From the NCBI GenBank assembly GCA_022844105.1, contig JALHMJ010000018.1:1-38447 (forward strand): a DNA stretch of 38,447 nucleotides, read 5' to 3'. The stretch comes from Hyphomicrobium sp. (GTDB lineage Bacteria > Pseudomonadota > Alphaproteobacteria > Rhizobiales > Hyphomicrobiaceae). The notes under the pieces were generated by a model. That model made no database searches. It was given only the letters and a program-made list of their open reading frames with translations, and was not told where the DNA came from. Shown here piece by piece: positions 15,870 to 23,834 of the stretch; the first letter of the stretch is position 1, and the number at the start of each line of letters is the position of its first letter. Both the position numbers and the translations under genes were made by a program.

Positions 15870-17345
15870 ATGCCAGCAGTTCAAGAGACGGTCAAACAAG
15901 TCAAAGACATCGACGTCGACCAGTACAAATACGGGTTCGAGACGGCGATCGAGATGGTGAAGGCCCCCAAGGGTCTCAATGAGGACATCGTCCGTTTTAT
16001 TTCGGAAAAGAAGGGCGAGCCGGCTTGGATGCTCGATTGGCGGCTCGACGCCTATCGCCGCTGGCGCGCCATGACCGAACCGACGTGGGCCAAGGTTGAA
16101 TATCCAAAAATCGATTTTGAGGATCTGTACTATTACGCCGCTCCGAAATCGTCGGAGGGACCAAAATCGCTCGCCGACGTCGATCCAGAACTTTTGAAAA
16201 TGTACGAACGGTTGGGCGTACCGCTGCAGGAGCAGGCGATCCTTGCCGGCGTGAAAAGCGATAAGCCGCGGGTTGCTGTTGACGCCGTGTTCGACAGCGT
16301 ATCGGTGGTCACAACCTTCAAGGACGAACTGGCCAAGGCCGGCGTCATATTCTGCTCGATCTCGGAAGCCCTGCGCAATCATCCCGACCTCGTGAAGAAG
16401 TATCTGGGCTCTGTCGTGCCGCAGTCCGACAACTACTATGCGGCGTTGAACTCGGCCGTATTCTCCGACGGTTCGTTCGTCTATGTGCCGGAAGGCGTCC
16501 GATGCCCGATGGAGCTGTCGACCTATTTTCGCATCAACGAGCGCGAGACGGGCCAGTTCGAGCGCACATTGATCATCGCCGAGAAGGGCGCGTATGTGTC
16601 GTATCTGGAAGGCTGCACCGCGCCGATGCGCGACGAGAACCAACTGCACGCGGCCGTCGTGGAATTGATCGCGCTCGATGACGCCGAGATCAAATACTCG
16701 ACCGTCCAGAACTGGTATCCCGGCGACAAGAACGGCAAGGGCGGGATCTATAACTTCGTGACCAAGCGCGGCGATTGCCGCGGCCGCAACTCCAAGATCT
16801 CCTGGACGCAGGTGGAAACCGGCTCCGCGATCACATGGAAGTATCCAAGCTGCATCCTGCGCGGCGACAACTCACGCGGCGAATTCTATTCGATCGCGGT
16901 GTCGAACGGCTATCAGCAGGTCGATAGCGGCACTAAGATGATCCACCTTGGCCGGAACACCTCAAGCCGCATCATCTCCAAAGGCATCGCCGCCGGGTTC
17001 TCGCAGAACACGTACCGTGGTCTCGTCTCCGCTCATCGCAAGGCAACGGGCGCGCGCAATTTCACGGCGTGCGACTCGCTGCTCATTGGCGACAAGTGCG
17101 GCGCGCACACGGTGCCCTACATTGAGGCCAAGAACCAGTCGGCCCACTTCGAGCACGAGGCGACCACCTCGAAAATCTCCGACGACATGCTGTTTTATTG
17201 CCGCCAGCGCGGTCTGTCGGAAGAAGAAGCCGTGGCACTCGTCGTCAACGGCTTCGTGCGCGACGTGCTGCAGCAGCTGCCGATGGAATTCCTTGCCGAA
17301 ACGCAGAAGCTCATCGGGATCAGTCTGGAAGGGAGCGTTGGTTGA
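15870..17345 (+). CDS. sufB: Fe-S cluster assembly scaffold SufB
   Basis: Core subunit of the SufBC2D scaffold that builds nascent Fe-S clusters in the cytosol. 491 residues, the normal length for the alphaproteobacterial form. Recognised blocks are the N-terminal [50 protein letters not shown] and [15 protein letters not shown]. The C-terminal beta-helix end [20 protein letters not shown] holds the conserved cluster-related Cys of the CGAH motif, then [23 protein letters not shown] 15870 has GGAG (about ten bases upstream). Four bases after its stop begins the chlorite-dismutase-like gene rather than sufC. Confidence 0.97.
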   Translation: MPAVQETVKQVKDIDVDQYKYGFETAIEMVKAPKGLNEDIVRFISEKKGEPAWMLDWRLDAYRRWRAMTEPTWAKVEYPKIDFEDLYYYAAPKSSEGPKSLADVDPELLKMYERLGVPLQEQAILAGVKSDKPRVAVDAVFDSVSVVTTFKDELAKAGVIFCSISEALRNHPDLVKKYLGSVVPQSDNYYAALNSAVFSDGSFVYVPEGVRCPMELSTYFRINERETGQFERTLIIAEKGAYVSYLEGCTAPMRDENQLHAAVVELIALDDAEIKYSTVQNWYPGDKNGKGGIYNFVTKRGDCRGRNSKISWTQVETGSAITWKYPSCILRGDNSRGEFYSIAVSNGYQQVDSGTKMIHLGRNTSSRIISKGIAAGFSQNTYRGLVSAHRKATGARNFTACDSLLIGDKCGAHTVPYIEAKNQSAHFEHEATTSKISDDMLFYCRQRGLSEEEAVALVVNGFVRDVLQQLPMEFLAETQKLIGISLEGSVG

Positions 17346-17349
17346 ACTG

Positions 17350-17919
17350 ATGCAGCGCGATGTATCACCTATTGATAATCACATCACTTTCACCGGTGCC
17401 GGTGAGGGGCAATGGCGTATTACAAGTATTGCGTCTATTGCGGGTGAAACCATGCCGTCATCAACCCATCTAAAGGTTGGGCTGAAAAATGTTTCAGAGA
17501 ATGCTCATGGAGCAGCATTTGTTCTGAATGGCAGGACCAGCAACATTCGCTATACCACACGGGCTGAACTTGGTGATTTGCAACAGAAGCAATCGCCCCT
17601 TGGCCGCACGGGCGCGCGCAGTGCAGCTCTGATACCTATCAAGAAGTCCGCACAATGGTGGGCGATGGCTCAAGATGAGCGGCGCGCCATATTCGAAGAG
17701 CAGTCCCGGCACACGTCAACGGGGATGGATTACCTTCCCCAAATTGCCCGCAAATTGCTTCATTGCCGGGACTTGGACGAGCCATTCGACTTTTTGACGT
17801 GGTTTGAATTCAATCCTGAACACTCGCACGACTTTGACCGCTTGCTTGATCGGTTGCGTCAAACGGAAGAGTGGAAATACGTCGAACGTGAAGTTGATCT
17901 GAGACTTACCATCGCCTAG
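17350..17919 (+). CDS. chlorite dismutase-family heme protein (short, Nitrobacter-type), inside the suf operon
   Basis: A 189-residue member of the chlorite dismutase (Cld) family, of the short dimeric lineage known from Nitrobacter winogradskyi. The N-terminal half starts ITFTGAGEGQWRITSIASIA. The second half has SAALIPIKKSAQWWAM, then DERRAIFEEQSRHTSTGMDY, LPQIARKLLHCRDLDEPFDF and LTWFEFNPEH. The proximal heme ligand is His121. Arg134 sits exactly 13 residues later, the same spacing as the His/Arg pair of functional Clds (114/127 in Nitrobacter, 160/173 in Nitrospira). Active chlorite-to-chloride-and-oxygen conversion is therefore plausible but unproven. ATG 17350 is 4 bp after sufB; TTG 17338 is an alternative. 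By hand count GC is about 51%, against about 60% or more in the neighbours, suggesting recent acquisition. A 6-bp hairpin (17926-17941) separates it from sufC. Confidence 0.85.
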   Translation: MQRDVSPIDNHITFTGAGEGQWRITSIASIAGETMPSSTHLKVGLKNVSENAHGAAFVLNGRTSNIRYTTRAELGDLQQKQSPLGRTGARSAALIPIKKSAQWWAMAQDERRAIFEEQSRHTSTGMDYLPQIARKLLHCRDLDEPFDFLTWFEFNPEHSHDFDRLLDRLRQTEEWKYVEREVDLRLTIA

Positions 17920-17989
17920 CAGATCGCCCAACACATTGGGCACGGCGGAGCGATATCAGCCTACAAGACGACAATCGGAGTTGAATTGA

Positions 17990-18745
17990 ATGCTTGAAAT
18001 CAAGAACCTGCATGTGAAGCTCGAAGACGAGGACAAGGTCATCCTCAAAGGTCTCACGCTGACCGTGCCCAAAGGCGAAGTTCACGCGATCATGGGGCCG
18101 AACGGTTCGGGCAAATCCACGCTCGCATACGTCCTCGCCGGCCGGGACGGCTACGAGGTGACGGACGGCGACATTCTCTGGAACGGCGAGAGCATCATCG
18201 GGATGGAACCGGATGAGCGAGCCGCCAAGGGCGTGTTCCTGGCCTTTCAATATCCGATGGAGATACCCGGCGTGGCGGGCTTGACCTTCCTGCGCACGGC
18301 GACGAACGCGGTCCGCAAGCGCCGCGATCTGCCGGAGTTGTCGACGCCGGATTTCCTGAAGGTCGTGAAAGAAAAAGCAGCGAAGCTCAACATCGACATT
18401 CAGATGCTGAAGCGTCCGGTCAACGTCGGCTTTTCCGGTGGTGAAAAGAAGCGGTCTGAAATCCTGCAGATGGCCATGCTCGAGCCGACGCTCTGCGTCC
18501 TCGACGAAACCGATTCCGGTCTCGACATCGATGCTCTGAGGATCGTGTCCGACGGCGTTAACGCGCTGCGTTCTCCCGATCGCGCCATGCTCGTCATTAC
18601 GCATTACCAGCGACTGTTGAACCATATCGTCCCCGACAAGGTTCATGTTCTGACCGACGGCCGCATTCAGAAGACAGGCGGCAAGGAATTGGCGCTCGAA
18701 CTCGAGAAGTCGGGTTACGCAGACTACACCGGCAAGGCAGCCTGA
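17990..18745 (+). CDS. sufC: Fe-S cluster assembly ATPase SufC
   Basis: ABC-type ATPase of the SufBC2D complex, which drives conformational change of SufB-SufD for cluster formation. 251 residues. Walker A is GPNGSGKS at about residues 36-43, the Q-loop is FLAFQYPMEIPG, the ABC signature is FSGGEKKRSEI (from 148) and Walker B is LCVLDETDSGLD. GGAG lies nine bases before ATG 17990. It is separated from sufB by the Cld-like gene and a 70-bp gap with a small hairpin, unlike the usual contiguous sufB-sufC pair. Confidence 0.97.
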   Translation: MLEIKNLHVKLEDEDKVILKGLTLTVPKGEVHAIMGPNGSGKSTLAYVLAGRDGYEVTDGDILWNGESIIGMEPDERAAKGVFLAFQYPMEIPGVAGLTFLRTATNAVRKRRDLPELSTPDFLKVVKEKAAKLNIDIQMLKRPVNVGFSGGEKKRSEILQMAMLEPTLCVLDETDSGLDIDALRIVSDGVNALRSPDRAMLVITHYQRLLNHIVPDKVHVLTDGRIQKTGGKELALELEKSGYADYTGKAA

Positions 18746-18790
18746 TCGATGCAATTGGCAGATCAGGTATTGGACAAGGGTGACCGTGGC

Positions 18791-20080
18791 ATGACCGTTC
18801 AGATGCTCACGACAAAAGCAGAGCAGGCGATCCTCAAATCGTTTGAGGATAACGCCACTGATTTGCCGGGCGGCACAGCCGTGGCGGAATTGCGTCGCGC
18901 CGCCATCGGCGCGTTTGCGTCGAAGGGCTTGCCAAGCCGGCGCGTCGAGGAGTTCAAATATACTGACCTCAAAGCGAACGTAAAAGACGTGCTGCCGCTC
19001 GCGGTTGGGGACGCATCGGGTTCGGCCGGCGACGGTGCCCTTAGTAAGCACTTCGCTGCATTGGCTGAAAACGCGGTGTCGTTTGTCGACGGACGCGGTG
19101 TTGCTGAGAAGAACGGCAATAAATTTTTGGCCGGGCTGCTGTCTAGCCCACCGACTTGGATCATGTCGGCGCTGGCGGATAAAGAATTGGCCGCGTCTGC
19201 CGATCTCCTACTGAACACGGCTCTTTTCACCGACGGCGCTGTCATCGACATCGCCGCTGGGGCGGAACCGACAGATCCGATCGTCATGGTCACGTCAACG
19301 CCGAACAATGCGCTGACGGCGCTTCGGCATGTCATTCGCGTCGGCAAGGGTGCCAAGGTGACGATCGTCGAGATCGAGCAGGCTCCGCGAACGGCCGGTG
19401 TTCGCCAATCGAGCGCACTGACGCAGATCGAGGTCGCGGACGGCGCTGAGGTTGCGCACATCAAGGTCGTGGAGGCTCGCAAGGGTTCGCTACACCTCAG
19501 CCACGGGCAGGTCTCTTTGGGCGCTAACGCAACGTATAGCCCCTTCCACATGACGGTCGGAGATGGCCTCGTCCGCAATTCGCTGAACGTCTTTTTTAAC
19601 GGGCAGAACACCACGTTCGACTTCGCGGCCGCCTCGATCGTGCACGGCACGGGCCATGCGGACACGACGCTCGTGATCGATCATACGGTGCCACATTGCA
19701 CGAGCCGCGAACTTTTCAAAACTGTGCTCGATGGTCAAGCGCGCGCCGTGTTCCAGGGCAAGGTCATCGTCCGGCCACAGGCCCAGAAGTCCGATGGCAA
19801 GCAAATGGCGCAAGCACTGATGTTATCGCCGGACACGGAATTTGATTCGAAGCCGGAACTCGAAATTTATGCTGACGATGTCGTCTGCGGCCACGGCTCG
19901 ACGGCGGCCGAAATCGATTCCGATCTTATCTTTTATTGTACATCGCGGGGCATACCGGCCCCGGTGGCGCGCGCCATGCTGATCGAGAGCTTTATCGGCG
20001 AGGCGATCGCGAAGGTTGCGCACGACGGTTTGCGTGAAGCGCTGACGGTCTTCGCCCGCGAAAGTCTCACAGCAGTCTGA
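18791..20080 (+). CDS. sufD: Fe-S cluster assembly protein SufD
   Basis: Partner of SufB in the SufBC2D scaffold, implicated in iron entry. 429 residues from ATG 18791, whose N terminus (MTVQMLTTKAEQ, then LPGG about 26 residues in) fits the family. ATG 18749, directly after sufC, would add 14 residues. The helical N-terminal domain contains LPSRRVEEFKYTDLKANV. The beta-helix core ends FQGKVIVRPQAQKSDGKQMA and DDVVCGHGSTAAEIDSDLIF, followed by the helical tail SRGIPAPVARAMLIESFIGE, all typical of SufD. Spacing to sufS is 33 bp and contains a hairpin just before the sufS ribosome site. Confidence 0.95.
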   Translation: MTVQMLTTKAEQAILKSFEDNATDLPGGTAVAELRRAAIGAFASKGLPSRRVEEFKYTDLKANVKDVLPLAVGDASGSAGDGALSKHFAALAENAVSFVDGRGVAEKNGNKFLAGLLSSPPTWIMSALADKELAASADLLLNTALFTDGAVIDIAAGAEPTDPIVMVTSTPNNALTALRHVIRVGKGAKVTIVEIEQAPRTAGVRQSSALTQIEVADGAEVAHIKVVEARKGSLHLSHGQVSLGANATYSPFHMTVGDGLVRNSLNVFFNGQNTTFDFAAASIVHGTGHADTTLVIDHTVPHCTSRELFKTVLDGQARAVFQGKVIVRPQAQKSDGKQMAQALMLSPDTEFDSKPELEIYADDVVCGHGSTAAEIDSDLIFYCTSRGIPAPVARAMLIESFIGEAIAKVAHDGLREALTVFARESLTAV

Positions 20081-20086
20081 TTATGA

Positions 20087-20107
20087 CGCCCTCTCGGGCG
20101 AAAGGAG
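20087..20107 (+). promoter_or_regulatory. small hairpin abutting the sufS ribosome binding site
   Basis: cgccc-tctc-gggcg (20087-20100) can form a 5-bp stem immediately before the strong Shine-Dalgarno aaaggag (20101-20107). It could protect the processed mRNA end or tune sufS translation. It has no T tract and is not a terminator. Confidence 0.4.
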
Positions 20108-20113
20108 CAGTCG

Positions 20114-21391
20114 ATGGCCAATGCAGTGCGCGAAGTAGAGCGCGAGACAGTAAGCCGACCGGCACCGGCACCGGCCGTGGACGTTGCCCGCCTGCGCGCG
20201 GATTTCCCGATCCTGTTTCGCGAGATCCACGGCAAACCGCTCGTTTATCTCGACAATGGCGCCAGCGCACAAAAGCCGGCCGCGGTCATTGATGCGATGG
20301 ATCATGCCTACCGTTTCGAATATGCCAACGTGCATCGCGGCCTGCATTACTTGTCCAATACGGCCACCGCGCGCATGGAAGATGCCCGCGAGACCGTGCG
20401 TCGCTTTCTCAATGCCGGGACTGTCGAAGAGATTATCTTCACGCGCAATGCCACCGACGCGATCAATCTGGTGGCATCCTCGTTCGGCGGGATGGTGATC
20501 GGCGAGGGCGACGAAATCGTCCTGTCGATCATGGAGCATCATTCCAACATCGTACCCTGGCATTTCCACCGCGAGCGGCGCGGCGCAGTCCTGAAGTGGG
20601 CCCCGGTATCCGACACGGGCGAGTTCCTGCTGGAGGAATTCGATCGCCTTCTGACGCCCAAGACCAAGATGGTCGCCATCACGCATATGTCGAACGTCCT
20701 CGGCACGATTACGCCGATCAAGGAGATTGTCCGCCGCGCACATGCCAAGGGTATCCCGGTTCTTGTCGACGGCAGCCAGGCCGCCGTGCACCTCACCGTC
20801 GACGTTCAGGACCTTGACGCAGACTTCTACGTTGCAACAGGTCACAAGCTTTATGGTCCGTCTGGCATCGGCGTGCTGTACGCCAAGCGCCGCCACCTCG
20901 ACGCCATGCCGCCCTACCAGGGTGGCGGCGAGATGATCGAGAAAGTAGCCGTCGATGTCGTGACCTACGCCCATGCGCCGCACAAATTCGAAGCCGGCAC
21001 CCCCGCCATCGTCGAGACGGTCGGTCTTGGAGCCGCACTCAATTACATGATGCAGGTGGGCCGCGATGCGATTGCGGCGCACGAGCAGGACATCTCCGCA
21101 TATGCGCACGCGCGCTTTGCCGAATTCCCGTGGCTCACCGTTTACGGCAAGGCTGCCGGCAAAGGAGCAATCCTCGCTTTCAATGTCGAGGGTCTGCATC
21201 CGCACGATGTTTCCACGATCGTGGATCGCTCGGGTGTCGCCATTCGCGCCGGCCACCACTGCGCGCAACCCCTGATGACCCGGCTTGGCGTTTCGGCCAC
21301 CTGCCGCGCATCGTTCGCGATGTACAACACCAAGACCGAAGTTGATGCGCTGGTCGCGGCACTGCAAAAAGCACGCGACTTGTTTGCCTGA
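20114..21391 (+). CDS. sufS: cysteine desulfurase SufS (group II)
   Basis: PLP enzyme providing persulfide sulfur to SufBCD. 425 residues. The N-terminal block VYLDNGASAQKPAAVIDAMD and ANVHRGLHYLSNTATA are group II features. Lys245 in ATGHKLYGPSGIG binds PLP, and Cys383 in IRAGHHCAQPLM carries the persulfide on a short loop. Group II enzymes normally need a sulfur-accepting partner (SufE or SufU), and none is present in this window. ATG 20114 has AAAGGAG six bases upstream. sufT follows after 17 bp. Confidence 0.97.
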   Translation: MANAVREVERETVSRPAPAPAVDVARLRADFPILFREIHGKPLVYLDNGASAQKPAAVIDAMDHAYRFEYANVHRGLHYLSNTATARMEDARETVRRFLNAGTVEEIIFTRNATDAINLVASSFGGMVIGEGDEIVLSIMEHHSNIVPWHFHRERRGAVLKWAPVSDTGEFLLEEFDRLLTPKTKMVAITHMSNVLGTITPIKEIVRRAHAKGIPVLVDGSQAAVHLTVDVQDLDADFYVATGHKLYGPSGIGVLYAKRRHLDAMPPYQGGGEMIEKVAVDVVTYAHAPHKFEAGTPAIVETVGLGAALNYMMQVGRDAIAAHEQDISAYAHARFAEFPWLTVYGKAAGKGAILAFNVEGLHPHDVSTIVDRSGVAIRAGHHCAQPLMTRLGVSATCRASFAMYNTKTEVDALVAALQKARDLFA

Positions 21392-21408
21392 TTGGAGCGC
21401 GACGGACC

Positions 21409-21855
21409 ATGACGATGGATGATATTAAAATGGCACAGTCGGAAAGCGCCGCCGACACACCCGTCGGGGCCGGCGCGTTGCTGCCCGGTGCGCTGAGCGT
21501 CGCCGCTGGAGGAACACCGGTCGAAGGATCGACGCTGTCTCAGGAAGAGCTCGACGAATTGACGCCCGAAATCGTGAAAGCGTTGAAGACCGTCCATGAC
21601 CCGGAGATACCGGCCGATATTTTCGAGCTGGGCCTGATCTACAACATCGATATCTCCGACGGCCGCGACGTGACGATCCTTATGACGTTGACCGCTCCGG
21701 GATGCCCGGTCGCCGGCGAGATGCCGATCTGGGTTGAGAACGCGGTCTCCGCTGTCCCCGGCGTCAGCGGTTGCAAGGCGACGATCACATTCAACCCACC
21801 CTGGGATCAGAGCCGCATGTCCGACGAAGCGCGCTTGGCGCTGAATATGTTCTAA
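21409..21855 (+). CDS. sufT: SUF system assembly protein SufT (DUF59/MIP18 family)
   Basis: A 148-residue protein with a disordered N-terminal ~45 residues and a C-terminal DUF59 domain. DPEIPADIFELGLIYNI (from residue 64) and LTAPGCPVAGEMP with the conserved Cys99 are diagnostic. SufT is an accessory factor in Fe-S cluster maturation or delivery to target proteins, and it is commonly encoded directly after sufS. Start ATG 21409 has GGAG about twelve bases upstream; Met at codon 3 or 8 could also serve. After its stop the operon is interrupted by a structured gap rather than continuing to sufA. Confidence 0.93.
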   Translation: MTMDDIKMAQSESAADTPVGAGALLPGALSVAAGGTPVEGSTLSQEELDELTPEIVKALKTVHDPEIPADIFELGLIYNIDISDGRDVTILMTLTAPGCPVAGEMPIWVENAVSAVPGVSGCKATITFNPPWDQSRMSDEARLALNMF

Positions 21856-21861
21856 GGCCTC

Positions 21862-22020
21862 GGTAGCCGGTGGGGTTGCAGAATGGCTACCCTTCGCCGG
21901 CCGTGGCGGACATGATAATATGCGCATCGCGTCAGGGGTTCGAATTTCACACTCCCTTGCCGGCGCAACTCGCTGTAAGGGAGCCAGCCGAATATGCCGA
22001 ATAAGGCTGCCGGGCTCCTG
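21862..22020 (+). other. hairpin-rich non-coding gap after sufT
   Basis: The 237-bp gap 21856-22092 has no credible frame but several perfect stems. Stem A is ggtagcc/ggctacc (21862-21868 with 21885-21891). Stem B is ctccctt/aagggag (21952-21958 with 21977-21983). Stem C reuses the right arm of B, pairing aggGagcc and agcc with ggct and ggctcct (21978-21991 with 22006-22020, one bulged G). B and C are mutually exclusive. None has a U tract. A processed 3' end, an attenuator or a small RNA are all possible; no known RNA family is recognised. Confidence 0.4.
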
Positions 22021-22092
22021 ACGCCTCGCTCTGGTCGATCCTCCGAGCCTAAGCGTGCGTACCTGACATGATCTGCACGTCAGAAGGGTCCA

Positions 22093-22515
22093 ATGTCCGG
22101 CACAGCACCTGAAATGCCCTGCGAAGCAGCCAATTTGACCGTCTATTACGACGGCTCCTGCCCGCTTTGTCGCCTCGAAATCGGGCACTATCAAAAACAG
22201 CGCGGGTCTGACGTCATCGATTTCGTCGATGTTTCGGACGCAAACGTCGTCATTGCCTCCGACCTCGACCGGAAAGCGGCCATGGCCCGCTTTCATATTC
22301 GAGAAAGCGACGGACAACTGCTGTCGGGAGCGCAGGCCTTTGCCCGCATCTGGCAGCGGCTGCCATCGTGGCAATGGGCGGCGCGCATCGCAAAAGTGCC
22401 GGGCGTCACGCCGCTTCTGGAGCTTGCCTACCGTGGGTTTCTGCCGATCCGGCCGACCCTGTCGCGCACTGCCTGCCGTGTTCAGCGCTGGCGCGAGCGC
22501 CGCAACCAAGTCTGA
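22093..22515 (+). CDS. DCC-family thiol-disulfide oxidoreductase-like protein (DUF393)
   Basis: A 140-residue DUF393 protein. The family signature is YYDGSCPLCRLEI at residues 18-30, containing a Cys23-x2-Cys26 pair on a thioredoxin-like first strand-helix. The family name comes from its conserved Asp-x-x-Cys-x-x-Cys. A role in thiol-disulfide exchange is supposed for the family but poorly tested. The ending LPIRPTLSR resembles other members. AAGGG stands four to eight bases before ATG 22093. It lies on the same strand as the suf genes but beyond the hairpin-rich gap. It is convergent with the permease gene, with 48 bp between the stops. Confidence 0.88.
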   Translation: MSGTAPEMPCEAANLTVYYDGSCPLCRLEIGHYQKQRGSDVIDFVDVSDANVVIASDLDRKAAMARFHIRESDGQLLSGAQAFARIWQRLPSWQWAARIAKVPGVTPLLELAYRGFLPIRPTLSRTACRVQRWRERRNQV

Positions 22516-22563
22516 TTGATTGCCGCTCTCACGATGGCTTGTCATCCGTTTGCGCAATCCAGG

Positions 22564-23772
22564 TCAGCGGTTGAACACCCCAGCCGGGTCGATGCGCGTC
22601 ACCTTGAAAATTGCCGAAATCGCCGCGAAGATGCACATTCCAACTGTCAAAAGAAACAGCGCAAGGGCGAGTTTCGGCGTCATCACGATGTTCAAAGTGG
22701 AATTTTTGGTTGCGTTGATGAGCAAGAGTATCAGCGTGAAGCCGATAATGTAGCCAATGACAGCCGACAGAATGGCTTGGATCAGGATCACGACGTGGAT
22801 GTAACTCGCCGACGCGCCGAGAGCCCGCAGCGTCGCGAACTCGTTGAGATGATCCTTCGTGCTTGAATAGAGCGTCTGCGCCACAATCACCACGCCGACG
22901 ATGACGCCAAGTGCGGCACCTGCGATCAGTGCAGCGCCGGCCGCGGTGTTGAACATCCAATAGTTGAGCGAACGGTCACGGAATTCGGTGTGGGTCAGGA
23001 TCTCATTGTCGGGCATGCGCTTCGCCAGCGCCGCACGCACCTCTTCGATGTCCGCCCCCGGCGTTAACTTCACGAGCTGGTAGGTGGCCTGCTCCGGGGC
23101 CGCGCCAATGAGCTTGCGCGCATTGTCGATCGTCGTGAAACCGTATGGCAGCGTTGTAAACGAGCGAATGCCGCCCGTGAGCGCGGTGACCTGCACGCGC
23201 TGCTGATTAACCTCGGCATAAGACCCAATGCCGTCGATGCCCAGATCCTTCAGGTACGACTTGTCGACCGCCAGTGCGTTTGGCGAATGAAGTTCGGCCT
23301 CGCTGCCTTCGATGATGCTCCACGGCTGCACGCCACCCTTCTGCGTGTCGAGACCGACCAGAATGAAGGCCTTCTTGCCCCCGGCCGGCTTGCGCCAGCT
23401 GGCGAAGCTGACAACCATCTCCGCCACGCTCTGCACGCCCGGAGTTGAGAGCACGGTGTATTTTTCGCGGCCGGTGAGCAGCGACGGATCGTCGAATGAT
23501 TTGGTCCCGAACGGCACCACCCACAAATCCGCTTGCGTTTTATCGATGACCGTTGCGATTTTCTGCTCTGATCCAAGATAGAGCCCGCACTGCACCGCAA
23601 CGAGAATGAGCGAGAACACGATCCCGATCAGCGTGACGACAAGACTGAGCCGGTCGTGGAACAGGTTTCGGTAGGCAAGTTTCGGCGCCATCTTGATTGC
23701 TTTCGGCGTAATCTCGCCGACAGCTGGCCCTTTTAGGGTCGTGGAATTCGGTGGTGTGCCCGCGCCTGCCAT
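22564..23772 (-). CDS. ABC transporter permease, FtsX/MacB-like
   Basis: A 402-residue inner-membrane permease. The layout is that of FtsX-type type VII permeases: one membrane helix near residues 42-64 (LVVTLIGIVFSLILVAVQCG), a large periplasmic domain (about 65-270), then three C-terminal helices (AAGAALIAGAALGVIVGVVI; VVILIQAILSAVIGYIIGFT; KLALALFLLTVGMCIFAAIS). The closing KVTRIDPAGVFNR is typical of this group (the usual P-A-x-x-L/F motif). Such permeases act with a cytoplasmic ATPase, often in lipoprotein or lipid extraction or heterocyst-type (DevC-like) export. No ATPase or HlyD-like adaptor is encoded in the window. ATG 23772 is chosen; GTG 23778 is two codons upstream. Confidence 0.9.
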   Translation of the reverse strand: MAGAGTPPNSTTLKGPAVGEITPKAIKMAPKLAYRNLFHDRLSLVVTLIGIVFSLILVAVQCGLYLGSEQKIATVIDKTQADLWVVPFGTKSFDDPSLLTGREKYTVLSTPGVQSVAEMVVSFASWRKPAGGKKAFILVGLDTQKGGVQPWSIIEGSEAELHSPNALAVDKSYLKDLGIDGIGSYAEVNQQRVQVTALTGGIRSFTTLPYGFTTIDNARKLIGAAPEQATYQLVKLTPGADIEEVRAALAKRMPDNEILTHTEFRDRSLNYWMFNTAAGAALIAGAALGVIVGVVIVAQTLYSSTKDHLNEFATLRALGASASYIHVVILIQAILSAVIGYIIGFTLILLLINATKNSTLNIVMTPKLALALFLLTVGMCIFAAISAIFKVTRIDPAGVFNR

Positions 23773-23834
23773 GATCACGTGTCCGTTCCAAACGATGCGT
23801 CATTGGCACTATGCCGCGAGTCTAAGGCATTTGT

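Noticed and set aside
17906-19051. A 381-codon minus-strand frame across sufC and the start of sufD
   Set aside because: Antisense to sufC, which has complete ABC ATPase motifs; composition is shadow-like.
21930-21955. A tRNA-like T-loop (ggttcgaat) in the gap after sufT
   Set aside because: The bases flanking the loop cannot form the 5-bp T stem, and no acceptor or anticodon arm fits around it, so it is not a tRNA or tmRNA.
20081-22557. Two long minus-strand frames (428 and 471 codons) across sufS and sufT
   Set aside because: Both are antisense shadows of clear suf genes with no domain or ribosome site.
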